From NCBI GenBank assembly GCA_000531095.1, contig HG799463.1, positions 975,988-1,039,987 on the forward strand: a stretch of DNA of 64,000 bases, given 5' to 3'. Below, one piece after another: positions 37,224 to 45,740 of this stretch. This stretch comes from Gemmata massiliana. Its GTDB lineage: Bacteria; Planctomycetota; Planctomycetia; Gemmatales; Gemmataceae. Below the pieces are notes generated by a model. It had not been told where the DNA came from and did no database searches. It saw only the letters and a program-made list of their open reading frames with translations. Position 1 is the stretch's first letter. Every line of letters begins with the position of its first letter. Made by a program: the position numbers and the translations under genes.

Positions 37224-37668
37224 CTACCGCTTACCGCCGGGCGGGACGCTCCCGCCGTTGCCCTCGGGCGCCGGTGGGGCCTCTTGAACTTTCCAACCCT
37301 TCAATTCTTCGTACCGGAACTGCTTCGCGTCCACACCACGGGCGCCCAGCTCCAGTTCCGCGAAACTCCACACCCCGGTATCGCCGCTCGGCTTTAACAT
37401 GCGCACTTGAGCCGGCAGGTACGCGCGCTTCGGGACCGTGGAGCGCCAACAGCAGGCGCGCGAACTCGCGCTGGTCCTTGCCCAGGCGCGGTTTGATGTC
37501 CAGGTAAATATAGTCTTCGTCGGTTTTGTACGAATTGACGTCGAACCGCGCCTTCACGTCTTGGGCCTCCATCCCGCCGAGGAAATCGATCATCAGGTTG
37601 TCCGCACCGGCAGCGCCCTTTTTCCAAAGTTCATGTCGTGGATCGAGCACAGTGCAACCGGTGTACTA
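37224..37668 (-). pseudogene. Decayed TIGR03009-family gene, 3' remnant
   Basis: Two frames together give the C-terminal part of a TIGR03009 protein: VLDPRHELWKKGAAGADNLM, IDFLGGMEAQDVKARFDVNS and YIYLDIKPRL in one, then AQVRMLKPSGDTGVWSFAEL and ELKGWKVQEAP in the next. The switch lies near 37420-37427, where one base appears to have been added. The N-terminal two thirds, including any signal, are missing: a TAG stop stands just upstream of the homology. It is therefore a truncated, frameshifted remnant of an exported planctomycete-specific protein. Confidence 0.75.
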
Positions 37669-37868
37669 TTTTCGCCCTGCGCGAATTGAACCTGCACTTC
37701 CCCGTGGGAAGTTAATCGACTGTCCGAATCTCCCTCGTTCGTCCGACTCGCTTCTCAGAATCCTCGTTTTTCGTGCGGCGGGTTCGGCGCCCCGGTCGGG
37801 CGTGAACTATGGTGCCCACATCTGATAATGCCTCAATGGGCCGCGCCTGCGGTCGGGAGCGCCACGTT

Positions 37869-39251
37869 ATGAGAATCGCGAATTCCGGGCACCGAACGGA
37901 CCGGCGCGGGTCCATATTGCCGATGCTGGGGGTCTGTCTCATCGGTCTGTTCGGGTTCGTCGCGCTGGCGGTGGACCTCGGCATGCTGGCGGTGGCGCGG
38001 ACCCAGAGCCAGAACGCGGCCGACGTCGCCGCGCTAGTGGGCACGCGGACGCTGAACAACAAGGACGGGGTTCTTTACAATAACCTCCCGGCGGCGGTCG
38101 CGGCGACCAAGACCTCGACGACGGGCAACCCGTACCTGAGCGGGAACTTCTCCAGCAGCCAAATTACCAAGGTCGAAGCGGGCCAGTACCTGTACAACCC
38201 GACGACCCAGACGTTCCAGGTGAGCAGCTGGTCGACCGTGACCTCCGGCGCGGGGTCGAGCCCGACCACCGGGTCGTGGACCGCGCTGCGGGTCACCATC
38301 AGCGTGCCGCAGCCCACGTACTTCATGCGGGTCTTCGGTGTGACCTCGATGCCCACCGGAGCCACGGCCACCGCGGTCTACCGCCCGCGCGACATCGCGT
38401 TCGTGCTCGACATGACCGGGTCGATGGGGTACAGCAGCACGTTCAACAACAACAGTCAGTCGATGAACCCGGACCCGCTGGTGCCGGTCGCGGGCCACTA
38501 CACGTCCCGCCAGAGCGTCCTCATCGCCTCAACGAACCTTGCCAACGGCAGCGGCGAAGCGATCCCGCGGAACAACTACAGCATCGCCACCCCCGGTGGC
38601 CCGCCGATCATCCGCAACTTCTACTTCGACCCGACCAACATTAACTCCCCCGGGACGGTCGCCTACCCGCTCACGACGAAGGCCGACGGCAGCCCGAACC
38701 TCTTAAATGCGTTCCACCGCTGGTCCCCGGCGGAGAGCGGCGCCGACTCGACCAACTACGTCGCCCCAACGTACACTTGGGACAACTACAACCCGATGCA
38801 CAAGGGGAACGAGTCGCCCCCCCGGGGTCCGACTCCGGCCCCGAGCTTCTACGCCTCGATGACGGATGCCAACGGGATCACGTACTCCGGCGACCGGTGG
38901 CGCCGGGGCGACGGCAAGATCGACAAGACGGAAACGACGTGGTCCACGGGCACCACCGCGACGCGGGCCGCGTACCACGCCGCCGACCTCTTGGGGTACG
39001 GCACGGGTACGAACCCGCCGTCCGCGTCGCCGTCGTTCGCGAACGGCTGGCTCGACTTCCGCGACCCGCTCTGGGAGACCTACGGATACGACCTCGATAT
39101 CAACAAGTACCGGACCGCGCGCGGCTCGGGCGGCCCGATGAACCCGGTCACCTACTTGGCCGTCAACGGCCTCGGCATCCTGGACAGACATTCTGGTGCC
39201 CACCGCAGACCGGTTCGTGGGTTACTCGATGGGGCCGGGATACTGGGGTAA
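37869..39251 (+). CDS. Tad-type pilus/VWA protein, N-terminal part (frameshifted)
   Basis: Start chosen at ATG 37869. A Tad-like N-terminus follows (RRGSILPMLGVCLIGLFG and FVALAVDLGMLAVARTQSQN), with one transmembrane helix and a QNAADVAAL tail typical of TadE/TadG. A VWA-like domain begins at IAFVLDMTGSMGYSS, with a MIDAS-type Asp-x-x-Gly-Ser. The protein continues with long Thr/Ser/Asn-rich segments. Near 39180 the frame breaks; the true continuation lies in the +1 frame at 39196. After the break this frame yields a nonsense tail (RHSGAHRRPVRGLLDGAGI). Role inferred: surface adhesion or pilus assembly. Confidence 0.78.
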   Translation: MRIANSGHRTDRRGSILPMLGVCLIGLFGFVALAVDLGMLAVARTQSQNAADVAALVGTRTLNNKDGVLYNNLPAAVAATKTSTTGNPYLSGNFSSSQITKVEAGQYLYNPTTQTFQVSSWSTVTSGAGSSPTTGSWTALRVTISVPQPTYFMRVFGVTSMPTGATATAVYRPRDIAFVLDMTGSMGYSSTFNNNSQSMNPDPLVPVAGHYTSRQSVLIASTNLANGSGEAIPRNNYSIATPGGPPIIRNFYFDPTNINSPGTVAYPLTTKADGSPNLLNAFHRWSPAESGADSTNYVAPTYTWDNYNPMHKGNESPPRGPTPAPSFYASMTDANGITYSGDRWRRGDGKIDKTETTWSTGTTATRAAYHAADLLGYGTGTNPPSASPSFANGWLDFRDPLWETYGYDLDINKYRTARGSGGPMNPVTYLAVNGLGILDRHSGAHRRPVRGLLDGAGILG

Positions 39252-40821
39252 AACGTTCTACATCTGGCCGCCCGACCCGCGCGCACCGGTCGGCAACCCG
39301 GGCGACGCGCTCTACCAGGCCGGCGACTGGCGCCAGCGGTACTTCTACAACAAGAGCGGCGGGGCACTCAACTCGCAGGGCGACAACAACTCGTCCAACG
39401 GGAACGGGTCCGGTAACGTCGACGCCATCAACGAAGTCATCTTGAACACCGGCACGTCGGGGCAAACGCTCACCGCGACGAGCGGAACCCAGGTAAACTA
39501 CACGGCCATTCTGAAGTGGATCAAGAGTGGCCCCCAGGTGCTCCCGCCGAACCTGCGGGCGGGCCGGGTGCTGTACTACTCGTCCATCCCGGACGACGTG
39601 AATACCGCGAACGGCACCACCCAGGAGAAGTTCGACAAGGGATTCTGGAAGAGCTACATCGATTTCGTACTCGGGATCGGGAGCTACACCGGCACCGGGA
39701 ACCTGTACGGCGGGGCCGACAGTTGGTCCGTCAATACGGCCTCGGTCACGACCTCGGACCTCACCGCCTACAACAAGTTTTCCTGGGAACTCGTCGCCGG
39801 CTCGCGCCCGTACATGCGGTACACCGACAGCCCGCGGCGCCCGCGCCTGCACATGTGGTTCGGGCCGCTGAGCATGGTCAACTTCCTCACGCTCGGGGAC
39901 GTGTCCTCGTCCATCGGGAACTGGCTCCCCGGGACATCCAACGAGGCCCACTGCTGGCAGCTCAAGGCCGGGATGAACTCGGTACTCGATGACGTGAAGA
40001 ACAACTACCCGAACGACTTCGCCGGGCTCGTGTTCTTCGCGGCCTCGCAGCACAACGGGGTCCGCTGGCCGCTCGGTCAGAACTACCAGGCTCTCAAGAA
40101 CGCCCTGTTCTACCCGAAGCAGTTGCTCACGACGATCAACGGCGGGAATGTTACGACCGAGGTCCGCCCGTACACGACGTCCTCGCTGACCGGGCACGAC
40201 GACGCCGACATCCCGAACGCGGGCGGCAGCACCGACCCGCAGACCGGGCTGGCTTACGCCTTCAACGTGTTGTCCCCGTCCACCATCTCGGCCGCGCAGT
40301 CGGTCGGGACCGGGAACGGGCGCCGCGGGGCGCAGAAGATCATCATCTTCGAGACGGACGGGGTGCCGAACAGTTACCGCACCCCGACGTTCGTCCAGCG
40401 CGGGTACAACTCGTACTACACGCTCAGCGGTGTTACGAGCGCCAGCAACGGTAACACGACCGGGATCAATTACGCCTACAACGTGATTAAGCAGACCGTG
40501 AAGCAGATGGCCACGACCGCGACCACCTCCGGCACCGGGGCGGACAGCGGGCTGAGCCTGCCCAACGCCCAGGCCCGCGTGTACCCGATCGCGTTCGGCG
40601 ACCTGTTCGACGCCCAACTCGCCCCGAGCGCGACCTACCGCGACGACGCCCAGGCGTTTCTCGCGAAGTGCGCGGAGTACGGCGGCACGGGTACGGCCGG
40701 GGCCACCGCGCTCCCGGACGCGCAGACCATCACCGGCCCCTACGACCAGCGCATCACCCGTATGCGGGACTGCCTCGAGCGCATCTTCCAGAGCGGAGTG
40801 TCCGTGGTACTGATCGAGTAA
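39196..40821 (+). CDS. Tad-type VWA protein, C-terminal part (frameshifted)
   Basis: This frame continues the preceding protein after the break: DILVPTADRFVGYSMGPGYW joins the preceding GLGIL. It holds the second half of the VWA-like region, including KIIIFETDGVPNSYRT (strand plus T/D-G loop) and a C-terminal helix (ITRMRDCLERIFQSGVSVVL). It is rich in Asn, Gly, Ser and Thr, as in exported adhesins. The ATG at 39196 has no ribosome site and is not a natural start. The joined protein would be about 980-1000 residues. A 33-bp-arm hairpin follows the stop. Confidence 0.78.
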   Translation: MPTADRFVGYSMGPGYWGKTFYIWPPDPRAPVGNPGDALYQAGDWRQRYFYNKSGGALNSQGDNNSSNGNGSGNVDAINEVILNTGTSGQTLTATSGTQVNYTAILKWIKSGPQVLPPNLRAGRVLYYSSIPDDVNTANGTTQEKFDKGFWKSYIDFVLGIGSYTGTGNLYGGADSWSVNTASVTTSDLTAYNKFSWELVAGSRPYMRYTDSPRRPRLHMWFGPLSMVNFLTLGDVSSSIGNWLPGTSNEAHCWQLKAGMNSVLDDVKNNYPNDFAGLVFFAASQHNGVRWPLGQNYQALKNALFYPKQLLTTINGGNVTTEVRPYTTSSLTGHDDADIPNAGGSTDPQTGLAYAFNVLSPSTISAAQSVGTGNGRRGAQKIIIFETDGVPNSYRTPTFVQRGYNSYYTLSGVTSASNGNTTGINYAYNVIKQTVKQMATTATTSGTGADSGLSLPNAQARVYPIAFGDLFDAQLAPSATYRDDAQAFLAKCAEYGGTGTAGATALPDAQTITGPYDQRITRMRDCLERIFQSGVSVVLIE

Positions 40822-40844
40822 ATGTGCGGTAAATCCAGCACACG

Positions 40845-40912
40845 AGGCTCCCACTTCGTGCTGCGGAAGGCGGTCCCAAGGGACCGCCTTCCGCAGCACG
40901 AAGTGGGAGCCT
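40845..40912. repeat. 68-bp perfect inverted repeat after the VWA gene
   Basis: Two perfect 33-base arms surround the spacer AA (left arm begins AGGCTCCCACTTCGTGCTGC). It starts 23 bases after the VWA-gene stop and 80 bases before the ABC-transporter start. It has no T-tract on the plus strand. It is unrelated in sequence to the other long palindromes in the window. Confidence 0.85.
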
Positions 40913-40992
40913 TACTCATTATCACCCGTGCTCACTCTTCGCTCCCGATCGTAAGCTATGTTTCCAGACGGCAACACGTGTAAACCTCGCGC

Positions 40993-41763
40993 ATGGAGTT
41001 CACCGTGACCGCAGCCGCGGTATTCGATCAAGTAGTCAAGACGTACCCCACGGGGTTACTGGGGCGCGGCGGCGTACCCGCGGTGCGCGGGGTGTCGCTC
41101 ACCGTACCGGCCGGGCGCGTGTTCGGGCTGCTCGGTCCGAACCGGGCCGGCAAGACGACCCTCGTGAAACTGCTCCTCTCGCTCGTTCGCCCGACGTCCG
41201 GTGCGATCACCCGGCTCGGCGCGCCGATCTCCGACCGCGGCACCCTCGGGCGCATCGGGTACATGCACGAGAACCACGCCTTCCCGCGCTACCTCTCCGC
41301 GTCCGAGTTGCTCACGTTCTACGGCGGACTGTCCGGGCTCCCCTCCGAAGCGCTACCCGCTCGAACCACGGCGCTACTCGAACAGGTGGGACTCGCGGAC
41401 CGCAAGGACGAGCCGATCGCGCGATTCAGTAAGGGCATGGTTCAGCGCTTGGGGCTGGCACAAGCCCTGCTGAACGACCCGGACCTGCTCATACTCGACG
41501 AACCCACCGAGGGCCTGGACCTGTCCGGGCGGCAGTTGCTCCGGCAAGTGGTGCGCGAGCGCAAGAGCGCGGGTAAAACCGTGCTGATGGTGTCGCACGT
41601 GCTCCCCGAAGTGCAAGAACTGTGCGACTCCGCCGCGGTGCTGGTCGCCGGGAAGATCGTGTTCGACGGGGCGCTCCCGGACCTGATGCGCGACCCGAAG
41701 TCCGGGGCGCCGCGGAACCTCGAAACCGCCCTCCAGCGCCTGTACCAGTCGGAGGCCGCATGA
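40993..41763 (+). CDS. ABC transporter ATP-binding protein (ABC-2 type)
   Basis: The 256-residue protein is a complete ATPase subunit: Walker A GPNRAGKTT (near residue 49, with Arg where Gly usually stands in GPNGAGKTT), the signature FSKGMVQR (near 141), Walker B LLILDEPTEGL and the switch His in MVSHVLPE. The KGMxQR form of the signature is typical of exporters of the NatA/ABC-2 type. Its stop overlaps the permease start by 4 bases (ATGA), so the two are translationally coupled. The substrate is unknown; exporters of this kind handle lipids, drugs or sodium. Confidence 0.93.
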   Translation: MEFTVTAAAVFDQVVKTYPTGLLGRGGVPAVRGVSLTVPAGRVFGLLGPNRAGKTTLVKLLLSLVRPTSGAITRLGAPISDRGTLGRIGYMHENHAFPRYLSASELLTFYGGLSGLPSEALPARTTALLEQVGLADRKDEPIARFSKGMVQRLGLAQALLNDPDLLILDEPTEGLDLSGRQLLRQVVRERKSAGKTVLMVSHVLPEVQELCDSAAVLVAGKIVFDGALPDLMRDPKSGAPRNLETALQRLYQSEAA

Positions 41764-42740
41764 ACGCGCTGCCCGCGACCATTCGCACCGTCCGCTGGAT
41801 GGTGCGCGACACGTTCCGCCAGTCCCTCGCGTCCCGGCTGTTCTGGGTAATGTTCGGGCTGGCCGCGCTCTGCACCCTGTTCGCGGCGAGCGTGACGGTG
41901 ACCGGCGCCAAAGAGCGCGAGCGCCACCCCGCCGAGCTCCCGCTGCGCATGCCGAAGGGTCAGGGAGCCGAGGGCATCGACGAACCGCACGGGACCGTGT
42001 CCGTCGGGTTCGGGATGATGGAGTACGCCATCGCGAAGAACAAAGCGGACTCGGTGCGCGAGCTCCAGTTGTGGCTCGCGGGGATTCTGGCCGACACCGC
42101 GGGCGTGTTGCTCGCGCTCCTGTGGACGGCCGGGTTCCTGCCGACGTTCCTCGAACCGCACGCGGTCACCGTGTTACTGGCGAAACCGGCGCCGCGGTGG
42201 GCGCTATTAGCTGGGAAATACTTCGGTGTGGTACTGTTCGTCGCGCTGCACGCCACGCTCTTCGTTGGTGGGACGTGGCTCGGGTTGGGGTTCGCGACCG
42301 GCGTGTGGGACGTGCGGTACTGGCTCGCGGTGCCGCTACTCGTGACGAACTTCGCGGTGTTCTATGCGTTCAGCGCGTTCCTCGCGGTGTGTACGCGGAG
42401 CACGGTCGTGAGCGTGTTCGGCACACTGCTGTTCTGGATCCTGTGCTGGGCGATGAACTTCACGTACCTGCGTCTGACCGCTTCCCCGATCCAGGGCATC
42501 ACCCCGATGGCAGCGTTCCTGGTGGACGCGGGGTACTGGGTGCTGCCGAAGCCGATGGACCTGAGCGGGATCTTCTTCGATCTGATGGACGCGGGCACGT
42601 ACTCGACCCCGATCCCGGAACTCGATGCGGTGAAGCAAAAAGGCGCGTTCCGACCGGAGCTGTCGGTGTTCGCATCACTCGCGTTCGCGTTCGGGGTGCT
42701 GTCGATCGCGGCCTACGAGTTCCGCAATATGGATTACTGA
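41760..42740 (+). CDS. ABC-2 type permease
   Basis: The 326-residue membrane protein starts at the ATG of the ATGA overlap with the ATPase gene. It has about six hydrophobic segments: LFWVMFGLAALCTLFAASV (near 25), LAGILADTAGVLLALLWTAG (near 105), ALHATLFVGG, LLVTNFAVFYAFSAFLAV, VVSVFGTLLFWILCWAMNF (near 220) and VFASLAFAFGVLSIAAYEF (near 305). This arrangement and the partner ATPase identify an ABC-2 exporter permease. A large extracytoplasmic stretch lies between segments 1 and 2. Confidence 0.88.
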   Translation: MNALPATIRTVRWMVRDTFRQSLASRLFWVMFGLAALCTLFAASVTVTGAKERERHPAELPLRMPKGQGAEGIDEPHGTVSVGFGMMEYAIAKNKADSVRELQLWLAGILADTAGVLLALLWTAGFLPTFLEPHAVTVLLAKPAPRWALLAGKYFGVVLFVALHATLFVGGTWLGLGFATGVWDVRYWLAVPLLVTNFAVFYAFSAFLAVCTRSTVVSVFGTLLFWILCWAMNFTYLRLTASPIQGITPMAAFLVDAGYWVLPKPMDLSGIFFDLMDAGTYSTPIPELDAVKQKGAFRPELSVFASLAFAFGVLSIAAYEFRNMDY

Positions 42741-42858
42741 CATTAAACGGCCGAGTGCGGTGCCCGGCGCCGCACTCGTAATTCCGTCAAACTTTCTCCA
42801 GTTCCCCGCTGCGCAGTTCGGGTTGATTTCTCGCCCCCGACTCGCGAACATCTCAGGC

Positions 42859-43698
42859 ATGCTGTTTGAGTCCGCACACATTCGTGTAACGGCCGAGTAC
42901 GGCGTTGCGACGCTCTGGCTCGGTTTCCCAGGCGACCCGGTGAACGCGCTCGACGCCGCGCGCCTGAACGAACTCGAGTCCGCGCTCACGCGGATCGAAA
43001 CGAACGTCTTCATCAACACGCTGGTGGTCCGCTCGGCGAAGCCGTTCGGGTTCTGCGCCGGGCTTCGCCCTGACGTCGAGCACGTCACGGACCGGGCCAG
43101 TTTCGCGGCGCGCGGGCAGCGCACGTTCGCGCGTCTGAGCGCGCTGCCGTTCACAACGGTCGCGTTCATTGATGGCCCGTGTCTCGGGGCCGGCTTCGAG
43201 TTGGCTCTTGCGTGTGATCACCGTCTGTGTGTTGCCACACCCACGACGCACCTCGGTTTCCCGGGGCGGTTCGCGTGCTTCGGCGGAAGTAACCAACTGC
43301 GCAAGGTGATGGGACGGCGCGCGGATGCATTCATCGAATCGGGACGCACGCTCTCGGGCCGTGAAGCACGCGACCTCGGGTTGGTGGACCGCGCGTTCTG
43401 TGCCCGGCGCGCGAAGATCGAGCTGCGCACGTTCCTCGACGAACTCGAATGCGCACCGCGCGTACCGGAACGCGAAGTCGACGAAACCGGCTTCGCACAG
43501 GAGCGGCGCGCGTTCGCGGCTCTGAAATCTCTCTCTACAAACGCGACGATTAGCGTTCCCTCGGACACTGATACACTGCTCGCGCGGGGATTTATCACGC
43601 CGCTCGAAGCGGAACAGGCTCGTGCCCGAACCCCGTCGGCGCCCGCGCCCGCAACCACAACAGGAGAACCCGCACGTCCCGTTCGGCGGGCCGCGTAA
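42859..43698 (+). CDS. Enoyl-CoA hydratase/isomerase family protein
   Basis: Start chosen at ATG 42859, giving 279 residues; the longer frame begins with a proline-rich stretch. The crotonase fold is shown by VRSAKPFGFCAGLRPDVEHV (the oxyanion-hole region is A-G-L-R-P), GPCLGAGFELALACDHRLCV (second oxyanion Gly and helix) and HLGFPGRFACFGGSNQLRK (active-site region, where typical hydratases have a Glu). The usual active-site Glu is not obvious, so the reaction cannot be named. The tail is Pro/Ala-rich. It ends one base before the nth start, so the two are probably cotranscribed. Confidence 0.82.
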   Translation: MLFESAHIRVTAEYGVATLWLGFPGDPVNALDAARLNELESALTRIETNVFINTLVVRSAKPFGFCAGLRPDVEHVTDRASFAARGQRTFARLSALPFTTVAFIDGPCLGAGFELALACDHRLCVATPTTHLGFPGRFACFGGSNQLRKVMGRRADAFIESGRTLSGREARDLGLVDRAFCARRAKIELRTFLDELECAPRVPEREVDETGFAQERRAFAALKSLSTNATISVPSDTDTLLARGFITPLEAEQARARTPSAPAPATTTGEPARPVRRAA

Positions 43699-43699
43699 C

Positions 43700-44449
43700 A
43701 TGGACGACCTCACTTCCGTGCCGAAGCTCCCGCCCGCACGCGATCGCGTCGTGCCGATCAACGACCGACTCGCTCCGCTGTACCCGGAGTTCGAGGGGCT
43801 GAATTACGAGAACCCGTTCCAGTTGCTTGTTGCAGTCATTCTCTCGGCCCAATGCACCGACAAGCGCGTGAACCAACTCACGCCCGCACTTTTCGCACGG
43901 TTCCCGAGCGCACGCGAACTCGCGGAATGTGACATCAAGGAACTAGAACAACTCGTCAAGCCGTCGGGGTTTTACAAGAACAAGGCCAAGAACATTCGTG
44001 CGTGCTGCGTGGAGATGGTGCTGCGCTTCGGCGGCGAGGTGCCCACGAACCTGGACGACCTCGTGACGCTCCCCGGGGTCGGGCGCAAGACCGCGAACGT
44101 GATCCTCGGGCACGCATTCGAGACGCCCGGTGTCACCGTGGACACGCACGTCGGGCGGCTCTCGCGCCGGCTCGGGCTGACGCGCCACCGCGATCCCGTA
44201 AAGGTCGAACTCGCGCTCGCGGAAATCGTGCCGCAATCAGAATGGCTGCACTTCAGCGGCCGGCTCATCATGCACGGCCGCAAAGTGTGCCTATCGCGCA
44301 AGCCGCGGTGCGAACAATGCGTGATCGCGGACCTGTGTCCGAAAATCGGCGTGAAGGGGCTCGCGGAGAAGCGCAAGCGGAAGAAGAACACGAAAACCGA
44401 TTCACCGCAGAGAACGCAGAGGGCACCGAGAAAGTCGCCGAGTAAATAA
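43700..44449 (+). CDS. nth: Endonuclease III
   Basis: The DNA glycosylase/AP-lyase removes oxidised pyrimidines. The ATG at 43700 follows the hydratase stop by one base. Core motifs are AVILSAQCTDKRVNQ, the catalytic Lys in LPGVGRKTANVIL and the catalytic Asp in TVDTHVGRLSRR. The 4Fe-4S ligands C-x6-C-x2-C-x5-C are intact (CLSRKPRCEQCVIADLC). The 249-residue length is normal up to about residue 225. The last 25 residues (KKNTKTDSPQRTQRAPRKSP) are encoded by the repeat DNA at 44403. Confidence 0.95.
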   Translation: MDDLTSVPKLPPARDRVVPINDRLAPLYPEFEGLNYENPFQLLVAVILSAQCTDKRVNQLTPALFARFPSARELAECDIKELEQLVKPSGFYKNKAKNIRACCVEMVLRFGGEVPTNLDDLVTLPGVGRKTANVILGHAFETPGVTVDTHVGRLSRRLGLTRHRDPVKVELALAEIVPQSEWLHFSGRLIMHGRKVCLSRKPRCEQCVIADLCPKIGVKGLAEKRKRKKNTKTDSPQRTQRAPRKSPSK

Positions 44450-44490
44450 AGCCTTTGTTCTTCTCCGCGCGCTCTGCATTCTCTGCGGTG
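44403..44490. repeat. Inverted repeat at the nth end and pepT start
   Basis: CACCGCAGAGAACGCAGAG at 44403-44421 is mirrored at 44472-44490 with one mismatch. The left arm encodes the last residues of nth; the right arm ends 9 bases before the pepT start. The spacing (50 bases) and position allow a loop between the two genes. Confidence 0.75.
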
Positions 44491-44499
44491 GAAACTCTT

Positions 44500-45738
44500 A
44501 TGGCCATTGACACGCACACGCTCCTCGAACGGTTCCTGCGGTACGTTCGCATCGACACCAAAGCAGACGAGAAATCCACCACCTATCCGAGTTCGCCGGG
44601 CCAACTCGTGCTCGGCGCGGTGCTCCGCGACGAACTGCTCGCACTCGGGATTACGGACGCGGTCCAGAACGAACACGGTCTCGTGTTCGCCACCGTGCCG
44701 GGTAACGTGCCCGGTGCGCCTACCATCGCGTTCAACGCGCACGTCGACACCAACCCCGAGAACTCGGGCAAGGACGTGGACCCGCAGGTGATTCGCGGGT
44801 ATCGGGGCGGCGACATCACGCTGCCGAAAGACCCCACGAAGGTGATCCGCGTTACCGAGAACCCGGAACTGAACGGCCTGATCGGGAAGACGATCATCAC
44901 GACGGATGGCACGACGCTACTCGGCGCCGATGATAAGGCCGGGGTTGCGGTCATCATGGAAGCCGCCCGCGTCCTGATGGCGAACCCGCAGATCCCACAC
45001 GGCCCGGTCCGGATCGTTTTCACGTGCGACGAGGAGATCGGCTTCGGCGTCAAGCACTTAGAGCCGGCCCAGATCGGGGCGGTGGTCGCGTACACGCTCG
45101 ACGGAATGGCGTCGGGCGAGATCGAGGACGAAACGTTCTCCGCCGATGCCGCAACGGTCACGATCACCGGCATCAACATTCATCCGTCCATCGGAAAGGG
45201 GCGCATGGTGAACGCGGTGCGGCTCGCCGCGATGTTCATCGACCGCCTTCCGCAGCGCACGATGAGTCCCGAAACGACCGACGGGCGCAACGGGTTCCTG
45301 CACCCGCTGACGATCGAGGGCGGAACCGGTCAGGTGAAAATCGGCTTCCTGCTGCGCGACTTCGATACCGCGCAGCTCGCGGTGCAAGCGGACCTCCTGC
45401 GCGAGATCGCGCGCCAGGTCGAGCGCGAGTACCCGCAAGCGAAAGTGCAGGTCGAGACGCGGAAGCAGTACCGCAACATGCGCGACGGGATCGCGAAGAT
45501 GCCGAACGCGGTGAAGTTCGCGGAAGAAGCCACGCGGCGCGCGGGCCTGGAGCCGAAGTTCAAGATCATCCGCGGCGGCACCGACGGCTCGCAACTCACG
45601 GAGAAGGGGTTACCGACGCCCAACATTTCGACCGGCGAACACAACCCGCACTCCCCGCTCGAATGGACGTGCCTCGAAGAGATGGAGTCTGCGGTGAAGG
45701 TCGTACTGGAGTTGTGCCAGGTTTGGGCCGGGAAGTAA
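44500..45738 (+). CDS. pepT: Peptidase T (tripeptidase)
   Basis: This M20-family metallopeptidase removes the N-terminal residue of tripeptides. Start ATG 44500 (MAIDTHTLLERFLRYVRIDT), giving 412 residues, the usual length. The zinc ligands and catalytic groups lie in FNAHVDTNPE, LLGADDKAGVAVIMEAA, FTCDEEIGFGVKH, VVAYTLDGMASGEIEDE and the final GEHNPHSPLEW. IRGGTDGSQLTEKGLPTPNI is typical of PepT. It is cytoplasmic. It follows nth by 50 bases and precedes the small membrane-protein gene by 2 bases, so the latter is likely cotranscribed. Confidence 0.93.
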   Translation: MAIDTHTLLERFLRYVRIDTKADEKSTTYPSSPGQLVLGAVLRDELLALGITDAVQNEHGLVFATVPGNVPGAPTIAFNAHVDTNPENSGKDVDPQVIRGYRGGDITLPKDPTKVIRVTENPELNGLIGKTIITTDGTTLLGADDKAGVAVIMEAARVLMANPQIPHGPVRIVFTCDEEIGFGVKHLEPAQIGAVVAYTLDGMASGEIEDETFSADAATVTITGINIHPSIGKGRMVNAVRLAAMFIDRLPQRTMSPETTDGRNGFLHPLTIEGGTGQVKIGFLLRDFDTAQLAVQADLLREIARQVEREYPQAKVQVETRKQYRNMRDGIAKMPNAVKFAEEATRRAGLEPKFKIIRGGTDGSQLTEKGLPTPNISTGEHNPHSPLEWTCLEEMESAVKVVLELCQVWAGK

Positions 45739-45740
45739 TC

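Noticed and set aside
39163..40899. Long open frame opposite the VWA gene
   Set aside because: No recognisable domain or ribosome site; the plus-strand frame gives a coherent VWA protein.
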